Source: Pseudoalteromonas viridis (GTDB lineage: Bacteria; Pseudomonadota; Gammaproteobacteria; Enterobacterales; Alteromonadaceae). Taken from it: DNA of 64,000 bases. The stretch's first letter is position 1. Each line of letters starts with the position of its first letter. A program made the position numbers and the translations under genes. The notes under the pieces were generated by a model. That model did not search any database and was not told the DNA's origin. It saw only the letters and a list, made by a program, of their open reading frames with translations. Location: contig NZ_CP072425.1 in the NCBI RefSeq assembly GCF_017742995.1, forward strand, positions 3,348,001 through 3,412,000, given 5' to 3'. Of this stretch, positions 34,295 through 43,856 are shown one piece after another.

Positions 34295-34678
34295 GTGAGC
34301 TATATACAAGTTTATATATTGGTTTTACTTTGTGCATTTTCGGTCTGTTTTGTGGCCGCTATTTTCAAGAGGCGCACTCATAGCCATAAATCTGAACACA
34401 ATGCTCCGACAACCCAAGAGGAAAACAATAAGCCGGCAATCATGCTAGGCTATGATGAAACTCTTGCAAGAAAATTAGAACATAACCCATTATTTCAGTC
34501 TGTGTATGGTGACTGTGAAAAAGCACGGACAGAGTTTTCTAAAGATCCTGGGGCATTTTCTGCGCTGATTATGGATGTTATGGATATTGTAAATCGTTAT
34601 GCAATCAGGCATCGAGAAATCGACGCCAATCTATGGTCTGGCATCATAATCAGAAAAATGTTTCCAGAGCATAAATAG
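34295..34678 (+). CDS. Hypothetical membrane-anchored protein
   Basis: This is a 127-residue protein with one N-terminal membrane helix (about 5-25), a polar linker, and a helical domain with MLGYDETLARKLEHNPLFQSVYGD. The start is GTG, with AAGGG upstream. I do not recognise the family. It is followed by another anchored unknown protein on the same strand. Confidence 0.62.
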   Translation: MSYIQVYILVLLCAFSVCFVAAIFKRRTHSHKSEHNAPTTQEENNKPAIMLGYDETLARKLEHNPLFQSVYGDCEKARTEFSKDPGAFSALIMDVMDIVNRYAIRHREIDANLWSGIIIRKMFPEHK

Positions 34679-34751
34679 CACGGATCATCTCGCGCACTAA
34701 TGACCAGCTTGGGCTAACGAGCTGCCAGTGGAATCAAGGTAAGGAGCAAAG

Positions 34752-35447
34752 TTGCTAGTTGTATTTATTATCGCCATGCTGGGGCTGGTCATCTTATTGA
34801 TGATCTTTTCTAAAGAGCCTCAGCGAAAGCCAAGCAATGACCTTAACCCCTCGAAATCCCAACCGATTCTTCCGAAAAAGGTAACCAAACGGATTGTGAC
34901 GATAACTCCCAATGAGTCAGGGGACTTGATTGTACAATTCCCAGATAATGAGTATCGCGTGCTTAGTTTAAGTATCCCCAGGGAGGCTTTTGGCTGGGAA
35001 GCGCTTGCCTATCCCAGTAACGCAAAGAGATTTACGTTTACGCCAGAAAAAGTATCCTTGGAATTTGGCGGTGAGCTGGACGCGGACTATCTGTTTCTTA
35101 ATTCAAAGCGAATAGAGCCTGAATTGCTTGAAAAACAGTGGCTCAGGCTTTGTCATAGAAATCAGGCTCCAACGGATCGCCACCCCAGCCATCATGTTTT
35201 TTCTGTGTCTATATCTCCTTTCAATGAAAAGCTCTTTGCTATCAGCCAGTCGATAGGAGGGGGGATTACAGACACCGGGGGCGGACGAAGTTATACACTG
35301 GAAGAACTATTAGCCTGGTCGAACTGGAAAGTCCATTTTGAACTTTCGGGTTGTTCATGGGCAATCCCAGTCATCGAAAACACCCAAGATAAAAAGGCCT
35401 TGATAAACACGTTAATCACAGAGGCCTGTAAAAGAAATGGCATGTAA
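34752..35447 (+). CDS. Hypothetical membrane-anchored protein
   Basis: The 231-residue protein has one N-terminal membrane helix (about 2-20) and a soluble domain rich in beta strands (FPDNEYRVLSLSIPREAFGWEALAYP). The start is TTG with AAGGAG just upstream. A glycine-rich SIGGGITDTGGGRSY loop is notable. No family recognised. Its position after the previous gene (73-base gap) and the similar N-terminal anchor suggest a common process. Confidence 0.62.
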   Translation: MLVVFIIAMLGLVILLMIFSKEPQRKPSNDLNPSKSQPILPKKVTKRIVTITPNESGDLIVQFPDNEYRVLSLSIPREAFGWEALAYPSNAKRFTFTPEKVSLEFGGELDADYLFLNSKRIEPELLEKQWLRLCHRNQAPTDRHPSHHVFSVSISPFNEKLFAISQSIGGGITDTGGGRSYTLEELLAWSNWKVHFELSGCSWAIPVIENTQDKKALINTLITEACKRNGM

Positions 35448-35562
35448 ACATGAATAACAGACAGAATGCACTCCCAGCTAGTCGGACTTCCTTTTCCTGC
35501 CAAGCCCGTTATAGTGCGGGTATACCCGCAAGTCAGATATGATTTCGCCTCAAGGAGCTATT

Positions 35563-36414
35563 ATGAGTAACACCTATACAATTCGCACTATGACTCGTGA
35601 CGAAGTCGACCTGGCAATCGAGTGGGCCGCACAGGAAGGCTGGAATCCGGGACTTGAAGATGCACATTGTTATTATCAGGCCGACCCGCAAGGGTTTTTA
35701 ATTGGCTTGTTGAATGATGAACCAATTGCGGTGATTTCGGCGGTAAAATACGCCAGCGCGTTTGGATTTATCGGGTTTTACATTGTTAAACCTGATTATC
35801 GGGGGCAGGGCTTTGGATTAAAAATCTGGCAGGCTGCTGTGGCCAGGCTAGCCGGCTGTAATATTGGTTTAGATGGTGTGGTTGAACAGCAAGAAAACTA
35901 TAAAAAATCAGGGTTTTCTTTGGCTTACTCTAATCGTCGCTATCAGGGAAGTAGTCACAAGCTGGCCGTTCAAAGTACGTTAGAACTGACTGAGCTGGAC
36001 GCCTTACCGTTCAGTACAATTGCGCAATTTCTTGAGCCGTTTTTCCCGGTACAAAGAACCGGGTTTTGGCATGCCTGGCTGACGCAGAGTAATACAAAGT
36101 CTGTTGGTGTGCTGGTTGGCGGAGAATTACAGGGGATTGGGGTTATCAGGCAGTGCAGGGAAGGCTACAAGATAGGCCCTTTGTTTGCCCAAAACACGCA
36201 GCAGGCTGAGGCTATAATTGGTGCATTGAGCTCACAAGTTGCGGATGATTGTGCGATATTTCTGGATGTGCCAGCCTGTTATTCAGCGGCGGTAGAGCTT
36301 GCCCAAAAGCTCGATATGACTCCGGTGTTTGATACGGCACGTATGTATACGCAAGAGGTGCCAGAGATAGGCATAGACAAAACGTTTGGCGTGACTTCGT
36401 TTGAAATAGGGTAG
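35563..36414 (+). CDS. GNAT N-acetyltransferase with extra C-terminal GNAT-like domain
   Basis: ATG 35563 (AAGGAG upstream) gives 283 residues. The first half is a GNAT domain with VKPDYRGQGFGLKIWQAAV (about 80-98); the second half (about 150-283) resembles the GNAT-like domain often fused to such proteins. Substrate unknown. It stands alone. Confidence 0.88.
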   Translation: MSNTYTIRTMTRDEVDLAIEWAAQEGWNPGLEDAHCYYQADPQGFLIGLLNDEPIAVISAVKYASAFGFIGFYIVKPDYRGQGFGLKIWQAAVARLAGCNIGLDGVVEQQENYKKSGFSLAYSNRRYQGSSHKLAVQSTLELTELDALPFSTIAQFLEPFFPVQRTGFWHAWLTQSNTKSVGVLVGGELQGIGVIRQCREGYKIGPLFAQNTQQAEAIIGALSSQVADDCAIFLDVPACYSAAVELAQKLDMTPVFDTARMYTQEVPEIGIDKTFGVTSFEIG

Positions 36415-36456
36415 TTAAAGCCGAAATGGCGCACATCAGTGCGCCATCATATCAGA

Positions 36457-36888
36457 TCACAGGCTGATGCTGTGTCTCAATGTTACTTCACACGGATCGC
36501 TATCGCGACCGAATCCTGACTGAATGAATAATTCATCACCTTGTTTAAGGTTAGTCAGGATCGCTTTCGTTGTGTCATAACGGCGTTTAGCAACCTGATC
36601 GTCGAAGTTGGTCGAGCTATCTTTGTTAACATCATAATAAATGTTACAACCGCCCGTAGCACCATTATTGGTTGTCCACGAAAAGTTAATGTTGTAGTTA
36701 GAAACACTGTAATTAAACTTCGCGTTCTGGTTTTGAGAATAGGTATCACCAATATGAACCGTTGTCCAACGTGCCTGCGGTACGCCCGGACGAGGTTGTT
36801 CTTCGATACTAACTCCCAGAGAAGCGGCCTGAGCGGCCCCCGTAAGCGTAAGAGCAGCCAGAATTAACGATGTTTTTAGAATTTTCAT
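36457..36888 (-). CDS. Small secreted protein of unknown function
   Basis: ATG 36888 (AAGGAAA upstream) gives 143 residues with a clear signal peptide (about 1-21, AAQA|AS). The mature part is beta-rich with two cysteines (GGCNIYYD and DPCEV) that could form a disulfide. No family recognised. Confidence 0.68.
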   Translation of the reverse strand: MKILKTSLILAALTLTGAAQAASLGVSIEEQPRPGVPQARWTTVHIGDTYSQNQNAKFNYSVSNYNINFSWTTNNGATGGCNIYYDVNKDSSTNFDDQVAKRRYDTTKAILTNLKQGDELFIQSGFGRDSDPCEVTLRHSISL

Positions 36889-36986
36889 TATAAATTTCCT
36901 TATGTATGACATACGCGCTTGTATCCAAATGACAAGCGCGTTTGCATATTAGGGAAATTTGAGTTGGTTGTAAAATTAAAATTATA

Positions 36987-37829
36987 TTAATTTTGCTTTT
37001 TTGATTTTATAAGTGAAATTGATGTGGCTTCTATCTGGATCTTTTCCTGTTTGAACAAACCACCAATGGCCTTTTTAAAGTTGGCCTTGCTGGTGGAGAA
37101 GGTTTTTTTGATAAGCTCAGGATCTGACTTGTCACCCAGTGGTAAAAAGCCGTTGTTCTCCTCAAGTTTCTTAAGGATCTGTGCGCCTAAGTCTGAGATC
37201 TTATCCATGCCAGGTTTTTCGAGTAACACGTCGATTTTGTCGTCTTCATGAACCTGCTTTATGTAGCCTGTCATGCGCTGGCCTATGTACATACGTTTAA
37301 ACACCGTATTAAAAAACACCATGCCAAAGTGTTGCTCGTTGACGATCACTTTATAGCCCAGATCGGTTTTAGCGGCGACAATTAACTCAACCTGTTCAAA
37401 CTTTTTGTACTGTGCAGGCGTCTTGTTTAAAAATTTCCCAAGGTTACTGGAGGCACATAAACGCTTGCTGGCGTTGTCCAGATACAGCTTAACCAGGTAG
37501 CTGTAGCCTTCGCGCATTTTCGGCTTCTGCTCGTTATAGGGCGCCAATACATCTTTACTGATCCCGAGATCTAAAAACGCACCGACCTTATTGATTTGTT
37601 TCGCACGCAGCAGGGCAAACTCACCCAATTGAGCAAGTGGTTTTTGGGTGGTCGCGCAGGGGTGGCCCTGGTTGTCGCTGTACACAAACACTTCAACATT
37701 GTCGCCAGCTTCAAGGTGATCAGGCAGTTCCTTGAGTGGCAAAAAAACATCGCCATGCTCTTTGCCATCCAGGTATGCACCTTCGGCACAAATCTCTTCG
37801 ATCATTAAAAATTGAGTAGTACCTAGCAT
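36987..37829 (-). CDS. CvfB-like S1 RNA-binding protein
   Basis: The 280-residue protein has the layout of CvfB/YitL proteins: several S1-type OB folds (segments HGDVFLPLKELP, KVGAFLDLGISKDVLAP and GYKVIVNEQHFGMVF) and a C-terminal winged helix (KKTFSTSKANFKKAIGGLFKQEKI). CvfB binds RNA and affects virulence gene expression in Staphylococcus. It is separated by 2 bases from the upstream DEAD-box helicase gene on the same strand, suggesting a joint RNA-handling operon. Confidence 0.9.
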   Translation of the reverse strand: MLGTTQFLMIEEICAEGAYLDGKEHGDVFLPLKELPDHLEAGDNVEVFVYSDNQGHPCATTQKPLAQLGEFALLRAKQINKVGAFLDLGISKDVLAPYNEQKPKMREGYSYLVKLYLDNASKRLCASSNLGKFLNKTPAQYKKFEQVELIVAAKTDLGYKVIVNEQHFGMVFFNTVFKRMYIGQRMTGYIKQVHEDDKIDVLLEKPGMDKISDLGAQILKKLEENNGFLPLGDKSDPELIKKTFSTSKANFKKAIGGLFKQEKIQIEATSISLIKSKKQN

Positions 37830-37831
37830 GT

Positions 37832-39163
37832 TTATTCCTCGGTTGGCTTTTTAGGTTTTCTTCTTAGTGGCGCATGTCCGTCGACGTCAAATGGCGCCGG
37901 AATGGCTTTTTTCGCTTGCTGTGGCTTACGTTTAAGTGGTCGTTTTGCCTTTGCTTTTGTTTCAGTCGGTTTGCGCTTGGTGCCAGGCTTAGGTTTAGCT
38001 ACCTTGGCTTTAAAGCCTTTAAATTTTGCTTCAAGCCCTTCGACTGATTGAAACTGCACTGACTCCTTGAGATAGGCTGCAATGGCTTCGTAGCTCTTCC
38101 AATCTTTAGGTCCGACAAATGAAATCGCATCGCCTTTAAACCCGGCTCGGCCAGTACGCCCGATCCGATGAACATATTCTTCCGCTTGTTTTGGCAAGTC
38201 GAAATTGATGACGTGAGAAACATTGAGCAAGTCAAGACCACGAGACGCAACGTCTGTGGTAACTAACACCTTATAAAGGCCGCGGCTGAATGCATCCATG
38301 ATCTCCAGGCGTTTACTTTGTGGCAAATCACCCGCCAGTGCAACGGCTTTAATGTCCATGTCGTTGAGCATGTCACTGAATCGGTTGGTATCCTGGCGAG
38401 TAGCGGTAAAGATAATGCATTGCTTTACATCACCTTGTTGCACAAAGTGTTTTAGCAGGGCTTCTTTGTGATCCAGGTGGTCGGCAAAATACATTGCCTG
38501 ACGAATATCATCATGTTTTTCATTACTGCCACTGAGCAGGATACGCTTGGGTGATTTCAACAGATCTCTGGAGGTGATTTCAATCTGAGCATGCTCAAGC
38601 GTTGCCGAGAAGAGTAAGGTCTGACGAAGTCGGTGATCGGCTGCCTGGTTAATGGTCGACAGTTGCTTTTCAAAGCCAAGGTCGAGCATACGGTCGGCTT
38701 CGTCAAAAATTAGCAGTTCAAGGCCATGAAGCTGCAAGCTACGTTGTTCTATATGGTCCGTGATCCTGCCGGGTGTACCAATCACAAAATGGGGGTCTTT
38801 GCGCAGGGCTTTTACCTGATCATTAAAGTTTTCACCACCAAGTACTTTAGTGCACGACATAGCGGTACCGGCAGTAAGTAATCGGCACTGATTAAACACC
38901 TGAGTAGCCAGTTCTCGCGTTGGCGCAACGATGAGCACGCGAGGGTCTCGCTTGCTAAGCGCTTTTTGTTTCATCACGCGCTGAACAGCAGGGAGCAAAA
39001 ATGCCAGAGTTTTTCCTGAGCCGGTTTTTGACTGAGCAAAGGTATCGTACCCGGCAAGGGCGGTTGGGATGGCCTGAGCCTGGATCTCGGTAGGGGTGGT
39101 GATCCCCTGGTGTTCTAATTGTTTTTCAAAGCGCAGGTCAAGACCCAGTTCGGAAAATCTCAA
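37832..39163 (-). CDS. DEAD-box RNA helicase
   Basis: The 443-residue protein has the Q motif (PTEIQAQAIP), Walker A SKTGSGKT (about 45-52), PTRELA, DEAD in LIFDEADRMLDLGF, SAT, TDVASRGLD and HRIGRTGR, so it is a complete DEAD-box helicase. A basic Lys/Pro-rich tail (about 380-443) is typical of RhlE/SrmB-like enzymes acting on ribosomal or cold-stress RNA. The start is TTG, with GGAGAAG upstream. It is followed by the CvfB-like gene. Confidence 0.92.
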   Translation of the reverse strand: MRFSELGLDLRFEKQLEHQGITTPTEIQAQAIPTALAGYDTFAQSKTGSGKTLAFLLPAVQRVMKQKALSKRDPRVLIVAPTRELATQVFNQCRLLTAGTAMSCTKVLGGENFNDQVKALRKDPHFVIGTPGRITDHIEQRSLQLHGLELLIFDEADRMLDLGFEKQLSTINQAADHRLRQTLLFSATLEHAQIEITSRDLLKSPKRILLSGSNEKHDDIRQAMYFADHLDHKEALLKHFVQQGDVKQCIIFTATRQDTNRFSDMLNDMDIKAVALAGDLPQSKRLEIMDAFSRGLYKVLVTTDVASRGLDLLNVSHVINFDLPKQAEEYVHRIGRTGRAGFKGDAISFVGPKDWKSYEAIAAYLKESVQFQSVEGLEAKFKGFKAKVAKPKPGTKRKPTETKAKAKRPLKRKPQQAKKAIPAPFDVDGHAPLRRKPKKPTEE

Positions 39164-39400
39164 GGTACTCTTCTCCAGTAATTATTTTCTAAAACGCAGC
39201 ATTATAACAAACTAACTCTCCCAAGAACCATAACTTTACGGTGCTTAATGTCAGTTCTGTAATGGGCGCGGGCAAACGGTTTTGCAATTATCCTTAAAAT
39301 CCGTAAAATATCGCGCCTGGCGCCGGATTTACGATCCGGTTATGTGCTTACACGTCGTGCTTAAGTGTAGGCTGTTTTAAAGCTTATCGAAGAGAAAGTT

Positions 39401-40387
39401 ATGAATAACCATTTTGTTGTATGTGCAATGTACAAGTTTGTGTCTTTGCCAAATTATCAAGCCATCCGTCAGCCTTTACTCGATGTTATGGAAGCCAATG
39501 AAGTGCGTGGTACTTTGTTGCTGGCAGAAGAAGGGATCAATGGTACGGTTGCGGCCAAGCGCGAAGGGATTGATGCCTTGCTTGCTTGGCTCGATAAACA
39601 GCCTGGCCTGGATAACATTGTATATAAAGAGTCATACGACGAATCCTGCCCGTTTTACCGCACTAAGGTTAAACTGAAAAAAGAAATCGTCACCATGGGC
39701 GTACAAGGCATTGACCCTAAAGAAGTGGTGGGTACTTATGTTAAGCCACAGGATTGGAACGCACTGATCTCTGACCCTGACGTGGTGCTGGTTGATACCC
39801 GTAACGATTACGAAATCGAGATCGGGACGTTCAAGAACGCCATTGACCCAAATACTAAAACTTTCCGTGAGTTCCCCGCGTGGGCTGAGAAAAACCTTGA
39901 TCCGGCAAAACACAAGAAAGTAGCCATGTTCTGCACTGGTGGTATTCGTTGTGAAAAATCAACGGCGTATATGAAAGAGCAGGGCTTCGAAGAAGTCTAT
40001 CACCTTGAGGGCGGCATTCTTAAATACCTGGAAGATGTGCCAAAAGAAGAGACCATGTGGGAAGGCGAGTGCTTTGTATTCGACAACCGCGTTGCCGTTG
40101 ATCACGACCTGAACAAGGGGTCTTACGAGCAGTGCCACGCTTGTCGTATGCCAATTACCGAAGAAGAAATGCAGCGTCCTGAATACATGGAAGGGGTATC
40201 ATGCCATCACTGTTATGAGAGCGTGACTGAAGAGCAAAAAGCCCGTTTTGCAGAGCGCCAGAAGCAAATAGAACTGGCAAAGCAACGGGGTGAAGGTCAC
40301 ATTGGCCATGAAGCGCAAGAAACGTTGCGTGCCCGCAAAGAGCAAAAGCAAGCAAAGAAAGAAGCGCAGCGCGCTAAAACGGCGTAA
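39401..40387 (+). CDS. trhO: tRNA uridine(34) hydroxylase TrhO (rhodanese family)
   Basis: The 328-residue protein has an N-terminal acylphosphatase-like domain (about 1-90), a rhodanese domain (about 125-220) with the active-site loop [11 protein letters not shown] (Cys at about 186), and a C-terminal Cys-rich region with CHACRMP and CHHCYES. This is the YceA/TrhO arrangement, which makes 5-hydroxyuridine at tRNA position 34 with oxygen. A hairpin terminator follows. Confidence 0.95.
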   Translation: MNNHFVVCAMYKFVSLPNYQAIRQPLLDVMEANEVRGTLLLAEEGINGTVAAKREGIDALLAWLDKQPGLDNIVYKESYDESCPFYRTKVKLKKEIVTMGVQGIDPKEVVGTYVKPQDWNALISDPDVVLVDTRNDYEIEIGTFKNAIDPNTKTFREFPAWAEKNLDPAKHKKVAMFCTGGIRCEKSTAYMKEQGFEEVYHLEGGILKYLEDVPKEETMWEGECFVFDNRVAVDHDLNKGSYEQCHACRMPITEEEMQRPEYMEGVSCHHCYESVTEEQKARFAERQKQIELAKQRGEGHIGHEAQETLRARKEQKQAKKEAQRAKTA

Positions 40388-40409
40388 TTGCTTTGCGCAA
40401 CTAAAACTT

Positions 40410-40434
40410 AAAAGCCAGCGTTATGCTGGCTTTT
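40410..40434 (+). terminator. Rho-independent terminator after trhO
   Basis: AAAAGCCAGC and GCTGGCTTTT pair with a five-base GTTAT loop; the T-run belongs to the second arm. Confidence 0.83.
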
Positions 40435-40580
40435 ATGTATCTATTATCCGTTAGTCAAACGGATCCCTCTTTTGTAATGAGCCCTGCGCCTGATAGGCGA
40501 AATTGTTGTACCTTTGTGGCTGATTTGCACAAAACCAATCCTAAATAACGACATTAATAATTTTAAAAAATAAAATAGTA

Positions 40581-40610
40581 TTGAATCAAATCAAAGTATG
40601 TGTAGATAAT
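40581..40610 (+). promoter_or_regulatory. Probable sigma-70 promoter of the fibrinogen-like gene
   Basis: TTGAAT at 40581-40586, an 18-base spacer and GATAAT at 40605-40610 give a good -35/-10 pair, about 120 bases upstream of the start codon. Confidence 0.42.
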
Positions 40611-40732
40611 ATGTGCTTCAATTCAAGCGTCGGGGGGAACCCAGGATGAACTTGACACTTAGATAGCATTACTAGCAAAAATGTTACCCTCAAAAACAGC
40701 TCTACATAATATGACCCACAAAGGACTTTTAT

Positions 40733-42127
40733 ATGTTTAAGAAAACTCTACTCACCTGTTGTATTCTTGCTGGTGCTTCTGCACAGGCGTTTAACCTGGC
40801 AGAGATCACAGTGACAGATCAAAGCGTGGCTGTTCCCAAAACAGCACAACAGGTCCTCGTTACTGGTGTGGCAAGTTTAAACGATGCTGAGCCGGGCAAC
40901 GTGATGGTTTCAGACAATGGCGATGGTACTGTATCGGTACGATTTGCTGAGTGGGATTACCTGGATGGGATTCACCAAGGCGAAACGGTATCCACGCTTA
41001 CGCTGGATAAAGGTCGCCATGAAATGGCGGATGGTTCAGTTTGGGAAGTCGGTAGTATTGTGGTTGGCACTTCACAAAAAGCGTTTCGCTTCACTCAGCA
41101 GTTACCGCAGATGCCTTACCTATTTTTGAGTGGTCAAAGTGATGCCAACCAGTCTTCTTATGTTGCTCGCGCGAGTAACGTTAATCAGTTAGGCTTCAGT
41201 GCTTATGTAGAGTACCAGGAGCAACCGGTTGCAGGTCGTGCAACCACGCAGCAGAGCATTGCATATCTGGCTGTTTATGCACCAAATAAGGAAGGGGCGC
41301 TTGATTCAGGTGAGGTCTACCATATCGATCAAGTCGTTATGGACCACACTGGTGCGGCGTTTAAGCAGCACGAACTTATTTTGTCGGAAGAGCAATCAAA
41401 AGACGCTGAACTAACACACATTGAGGAAGTTGTTAACGTACTGACCATCGACGGCCACCTGTTTGCTCAGGACGTGACGTCTTATGGTTCAGATACTGTC
41501 AGCATCCGAGCAAACAAAGACGCCATCACCTTACCGAGCCCTTATTACGCCAGCTGTAATGCGCTACTGCAAAATGAACCTCAGTCTCCATCCGGGTTCT
41601 ATGTACTTGATCAGGATGGCAATGGTGCTATGCCTGAGTTTACAACATACTGTAATATGGATGAGCACGGTGGTGGCTGGACTCTGGTTGGCTTGCGTCG
41701 AGTGGTTGGTTATAACTACGCAAACAGTAACACGACACTGGATGGCTGGTTTGAGGCGACGCAAAACATCACAAGTTTTGATGCCAACTACCACCTGACG
41801 GATGCACAGTGGGTAAACTACAAAAACAGCATGCAGGAAATGCTAATGGTGATGCCTGCGATTAATAACTACGCTATTGCCGATCTCAGCGTGTTAAACA
41901 CCGCTAACTGTATTCCGCTTCAGGACACACTTGGAGAGAATAAAGACAGAACAGGTGAAGCAAGATTCCGTCTGTTCTGGCATGAGTCATCTGGTTGTTC
42001 AGGCAGCGGCAGGGATTACACTATGCTGAATTATGCCAATATCTACAACTTTAACGGCGCGATGTACAAGTCAAGCAATGTCAACGGGTATGCTGCAAGC
42101 CAGGTAACCTATATCTACGTCAGGTAA
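40733..42127 (+). CDS. Secreted protein with C-terminal fibrinogen-like domain
   Basis: The 464-residue protein has a signal peptide (about 1-19, SAQA|FN), a strand-rich middle part with VARASNVNQLGFSAYVEYQE (about 145-165), a pattern found in large marine secreted proteins, and a C-terminal fibrinogen-like domain. The latter starts with SCNALLQ, continues with SGFYVLDQDGNGAMPEFTTYCNMDEHGGGWTLVG (about 290-325) and ends with two more cysteines. The GGGWT motif is the hallmark of fibrinogen-like domains, which in animals bind sugars. AAAGGA precedes the start. A lectin or adhesion role is inferred. Confidence 0.8.
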   Translation: MFKKTLLTCCILAGASAQAFNLAEITVTDQSVAVPKTAQQVLVTGVASLNDAEPGNVMVSDNGDGTVSVRFAEWDYLDGIHQGETVSTLTLDKGRHEMADGSVWEVGSIVVGTSQKAFRFTQQLPQMPYLFLSGQSDANQSSYVARASNVNQLGFSAYVEYQEQPVAGRATTQQSIAYLAVYAPNKEGALDSGEVYHIDQVVMDHTGAAFKQHELILSEEQSKDAELTHIEEVVNVLTIDGHLFAQDVTSYGSDTVSIRANKDAITLPSPYYASCNALLQNEPQSPSGFYVLDQDGNGAMPEFTTYCNMDEHGGGWTLVGLRRVVGYNYANSNTTLDGWFEATQNITSFDANYHLTDAQWVNYKNSMQEMLMVMPAINNYAIADLSVLNTANCIPLQDTLGENKDRTGEARFRLFWHESSGCSGSGRDYTMLNYANIYNFNGAMYKSSNVNGYAASQVTYIYVR

Positions 42128-42144
42128 CGATAGACGAAAATGTT

Positions 42145-42173
42145 GGTTGCAGCTCCTCTATGGTGCTGCAACC
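42145..42173 (+). terminator. Hairpin after the fibrinogen-like gene
   Basis: GGTTGCAGC and GCTGCAACC form a 9-bp perfect stem with an 11-base loop, but no T-run follows, so it may be a weak terminator or a transcript-stabilising hairpin. Confidence 0.5.
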
Positions 42174-42272
42174 GGCCACAGTGAGAAAGCGTGTTGTTGT
42201 TCCAAGTTCATAAAGCAAGCTTGGTAAACTTTGTCCATGTGATATGAGTGCTATCTGATAAAGAATGAAAGA

Positions 42273-43136
42273 CTAGCCAGTTATCGTTTTGACGAGATCT
42301 TTTATCCAAACTGGTGCACTGCGCCGAAGAATTAAGCACAGCTGCTCTGTATTGTGTCTGGCATCATCCACAACAGACAGTTTTGTCAGCTGCCAGGTTG
42401 AGATCATATAGTCAGGCAGATAGGCAATTGCCGCGCCACACCTGACCAACTCACATAAAGCAGCATAATCGTTCAGTACCCACTTTATGTCTCTGTTAAA
42501 ATTGGCGCTTGGCCAGCCATCACATCCGATGCCGCGTACTTCGCCACAAAAAGGTGACGCCTCTGGTACAGCAAAGGGGAACCTGGCGAGATCTTCATGT
42601 GTCAGATTCACTTTATGCGCAAGTGGGTGAGTATCGCCAACCGCCAGTTCAAGGGTAAGCTGGCCTAATGAATGCACTTCAAGCTCCTCAGTCAGATAGG
42701 GCTTAACCAAACTGGTCGTTAATGCAACATCCACCAGACCACGTTTGAGTTTATCAAGTGCTGCGACTTCGAAGTCAGTCTCGTAACTTATTTGGATACC
42801 TGAAGCGCGCGAACCGAAGAGCGCAACCCACCGATACTGTAGGATTGCCGGGGCAGATATACGACAGCAAAACACAGATTGTTCGGGGCGCAATAGTGAC
42901 TCTATATTTCTGGTCAGATCCAATATTTTAATGGCTTCAGGTAACAAACGTGCGCCATTTTCATTGAGGACCAGCTGCTTTCCAATTCGGTCAAATAACA
43001 ATACGCCCAGCGAAGACTCTAGCTTTTTTAAAGATTTTGATAGGGCACCTGGGGTGGTATGTAGCTTTATAGCGGCGCTCTGAAGCGTTTGTGCATTGGC
43101 AATTGCGATAAAGCGATTTAATTCTATTATTTCCAT
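42273..43136 (-). CDS. LysR family transcriptional regulator
   Basis: The 287-residue protein has the N-terminal LysR helix-turn-helix (LNRFIAIANAQTLQSAAIKLHTTPGALSKSLKKLESSLGVLLFDR, about 6-50) and an effector-binding domain. It is divergent from an unknown secreted protein gene, 66 bases apart, which it may control. The effector is unknown. Confidence 0.92.
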   Translation of the reverse strand: MEIIELNRFIAIANAQTLQSAAIKLHTTPGALSKSLKKLESSLGVLLFDRIGKQLVLNENGARLLPEAIKILDLTRNIESLLRPEQSVFCCRISAPAILQYRWVALFGSRASGIQISYETDFEVAALDKLKRGLVDVALTTSLVKPYLTEELEVHSLGQLTLELAVGDTHPLAHKVNLTHEDLARFPFAVPEASPFCGEVRGIGCDGWPSANFNRDIKWVLNDYAALCELVRCGAAIAYLPDYMISTWQLTKLSVVDDARHNTEQLCLILRRSAPVWIKDLVKTITG

Positions 43137-43202
43137 TTTGGAACTACAGTTGAGTCTTTGGAGACGATATGGAAATAAATATACCTTAAACTTAGCGATA
43201 AT

Positions 43203-43856
43203 ATGCCAAGAATTGAGGTGTTTTCTTTGTTTAAGTGGTTGTTACTGTTTTTGAGTCCTTATGTGGTTGCGCATCAAAATCACACAAGCTTTGGTGTTCA
43301 TGGTCTGGTTTTGATGCAAGTGGAGCATAAAATGATTGCCTCTCATTTGCCTATGCCAGCGGGTTTACATGCGAGACAGCTTATTTTTGAAGTAGAGGGC
43401 ACTGTGGATGAGCATGAGAAAGCACTAAAGCTGATCAAGTCTGAGTCTTTAGTAACGTTTGCTCCCAATCCGTTTGAGTTAGATAAGTTGCGTAAGGGAG
43501 ATATCGCAGAACTCACGGGCAATTTATATCGGGGGCACTTTGAACGCGGAGGGATACAAGTCAGAAAGGGGCTTAAACTCAAAGTAAATAAGATACTACT
43601 CGATAAACCGATTGTACTGGCCGACAATGGTTACTTTTATATGAGCCCAGTTACCGCGCAGTCTTGTTTACTTGTCCATAAAATTGGCAGGCTCCCTAGT
43701 TTTGACCAAATTGTTCAGGTCAGCTGTCGCGGTCAGGCAAATTTAACCGCTACAGTAGACAGCGGGCAGAATGCCCCCTGGCATGAAGCAACATCGTTAC
43801 AGGTTAGATTTATCCGTTCACTTTACCTTGAAACTCAGGACTTTTCTGGGGGGTAG
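43203..43856 (+). CDS. Hypothetical secreted protein
   Basis: The 217-residue protein starts with a signal-like hydrophobic stretch (about 8-22, FKWLLLFLSPYVVA) followed by a predicted beta-rich domain (LRKGDIAELTGNLYRGHFERGG, KLKVNKILLDKPIVLADNGYFY). No family recognised. Its 3' end overlaps the converging TPR gene by 47 bases. It is divergent from the LysR gene. Confidence 0.62.
   Translation: MPRIEVFSLFKWLLLFLSPYVVAHQNHTSFGVHGLVLMQVEHKMIASHLPMPAGLHARQLIFEVEGTVDEHEKALKLIKSESLVTFAPNPFELDKLRKGDIAELTGNLYRGHFERGGIQVRKGLKLKVNKILLDKPIVLADNGYFYMSPVTAQSCLLVHKIGRLPSFDQIVQVSCRGQANLTATVDSGQNAPWHEATSLQVRFIRSLYLETQDFSGG

Larger units (their letters stand above)
40388..40732. other. Intergenic region trhO to fibrinogen-like gene
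   Basis: These 345 bases hold the trhO terminator (40410-40434) and a probable sigma-70 promoter (40581-40610). The rest is AT-rich and shows no coding frame or clear operator. Confidence 0.6.

Noticed and set aside
40733..42127. GlyGly-CTERM substrate of the rhombosortase
   Set aside because: The protein ends in a short Tyr-Val-Arg tail without Gly-Gly motif, hydrophobic helix and basic cluster; the same holds for the other secreted proteins here.
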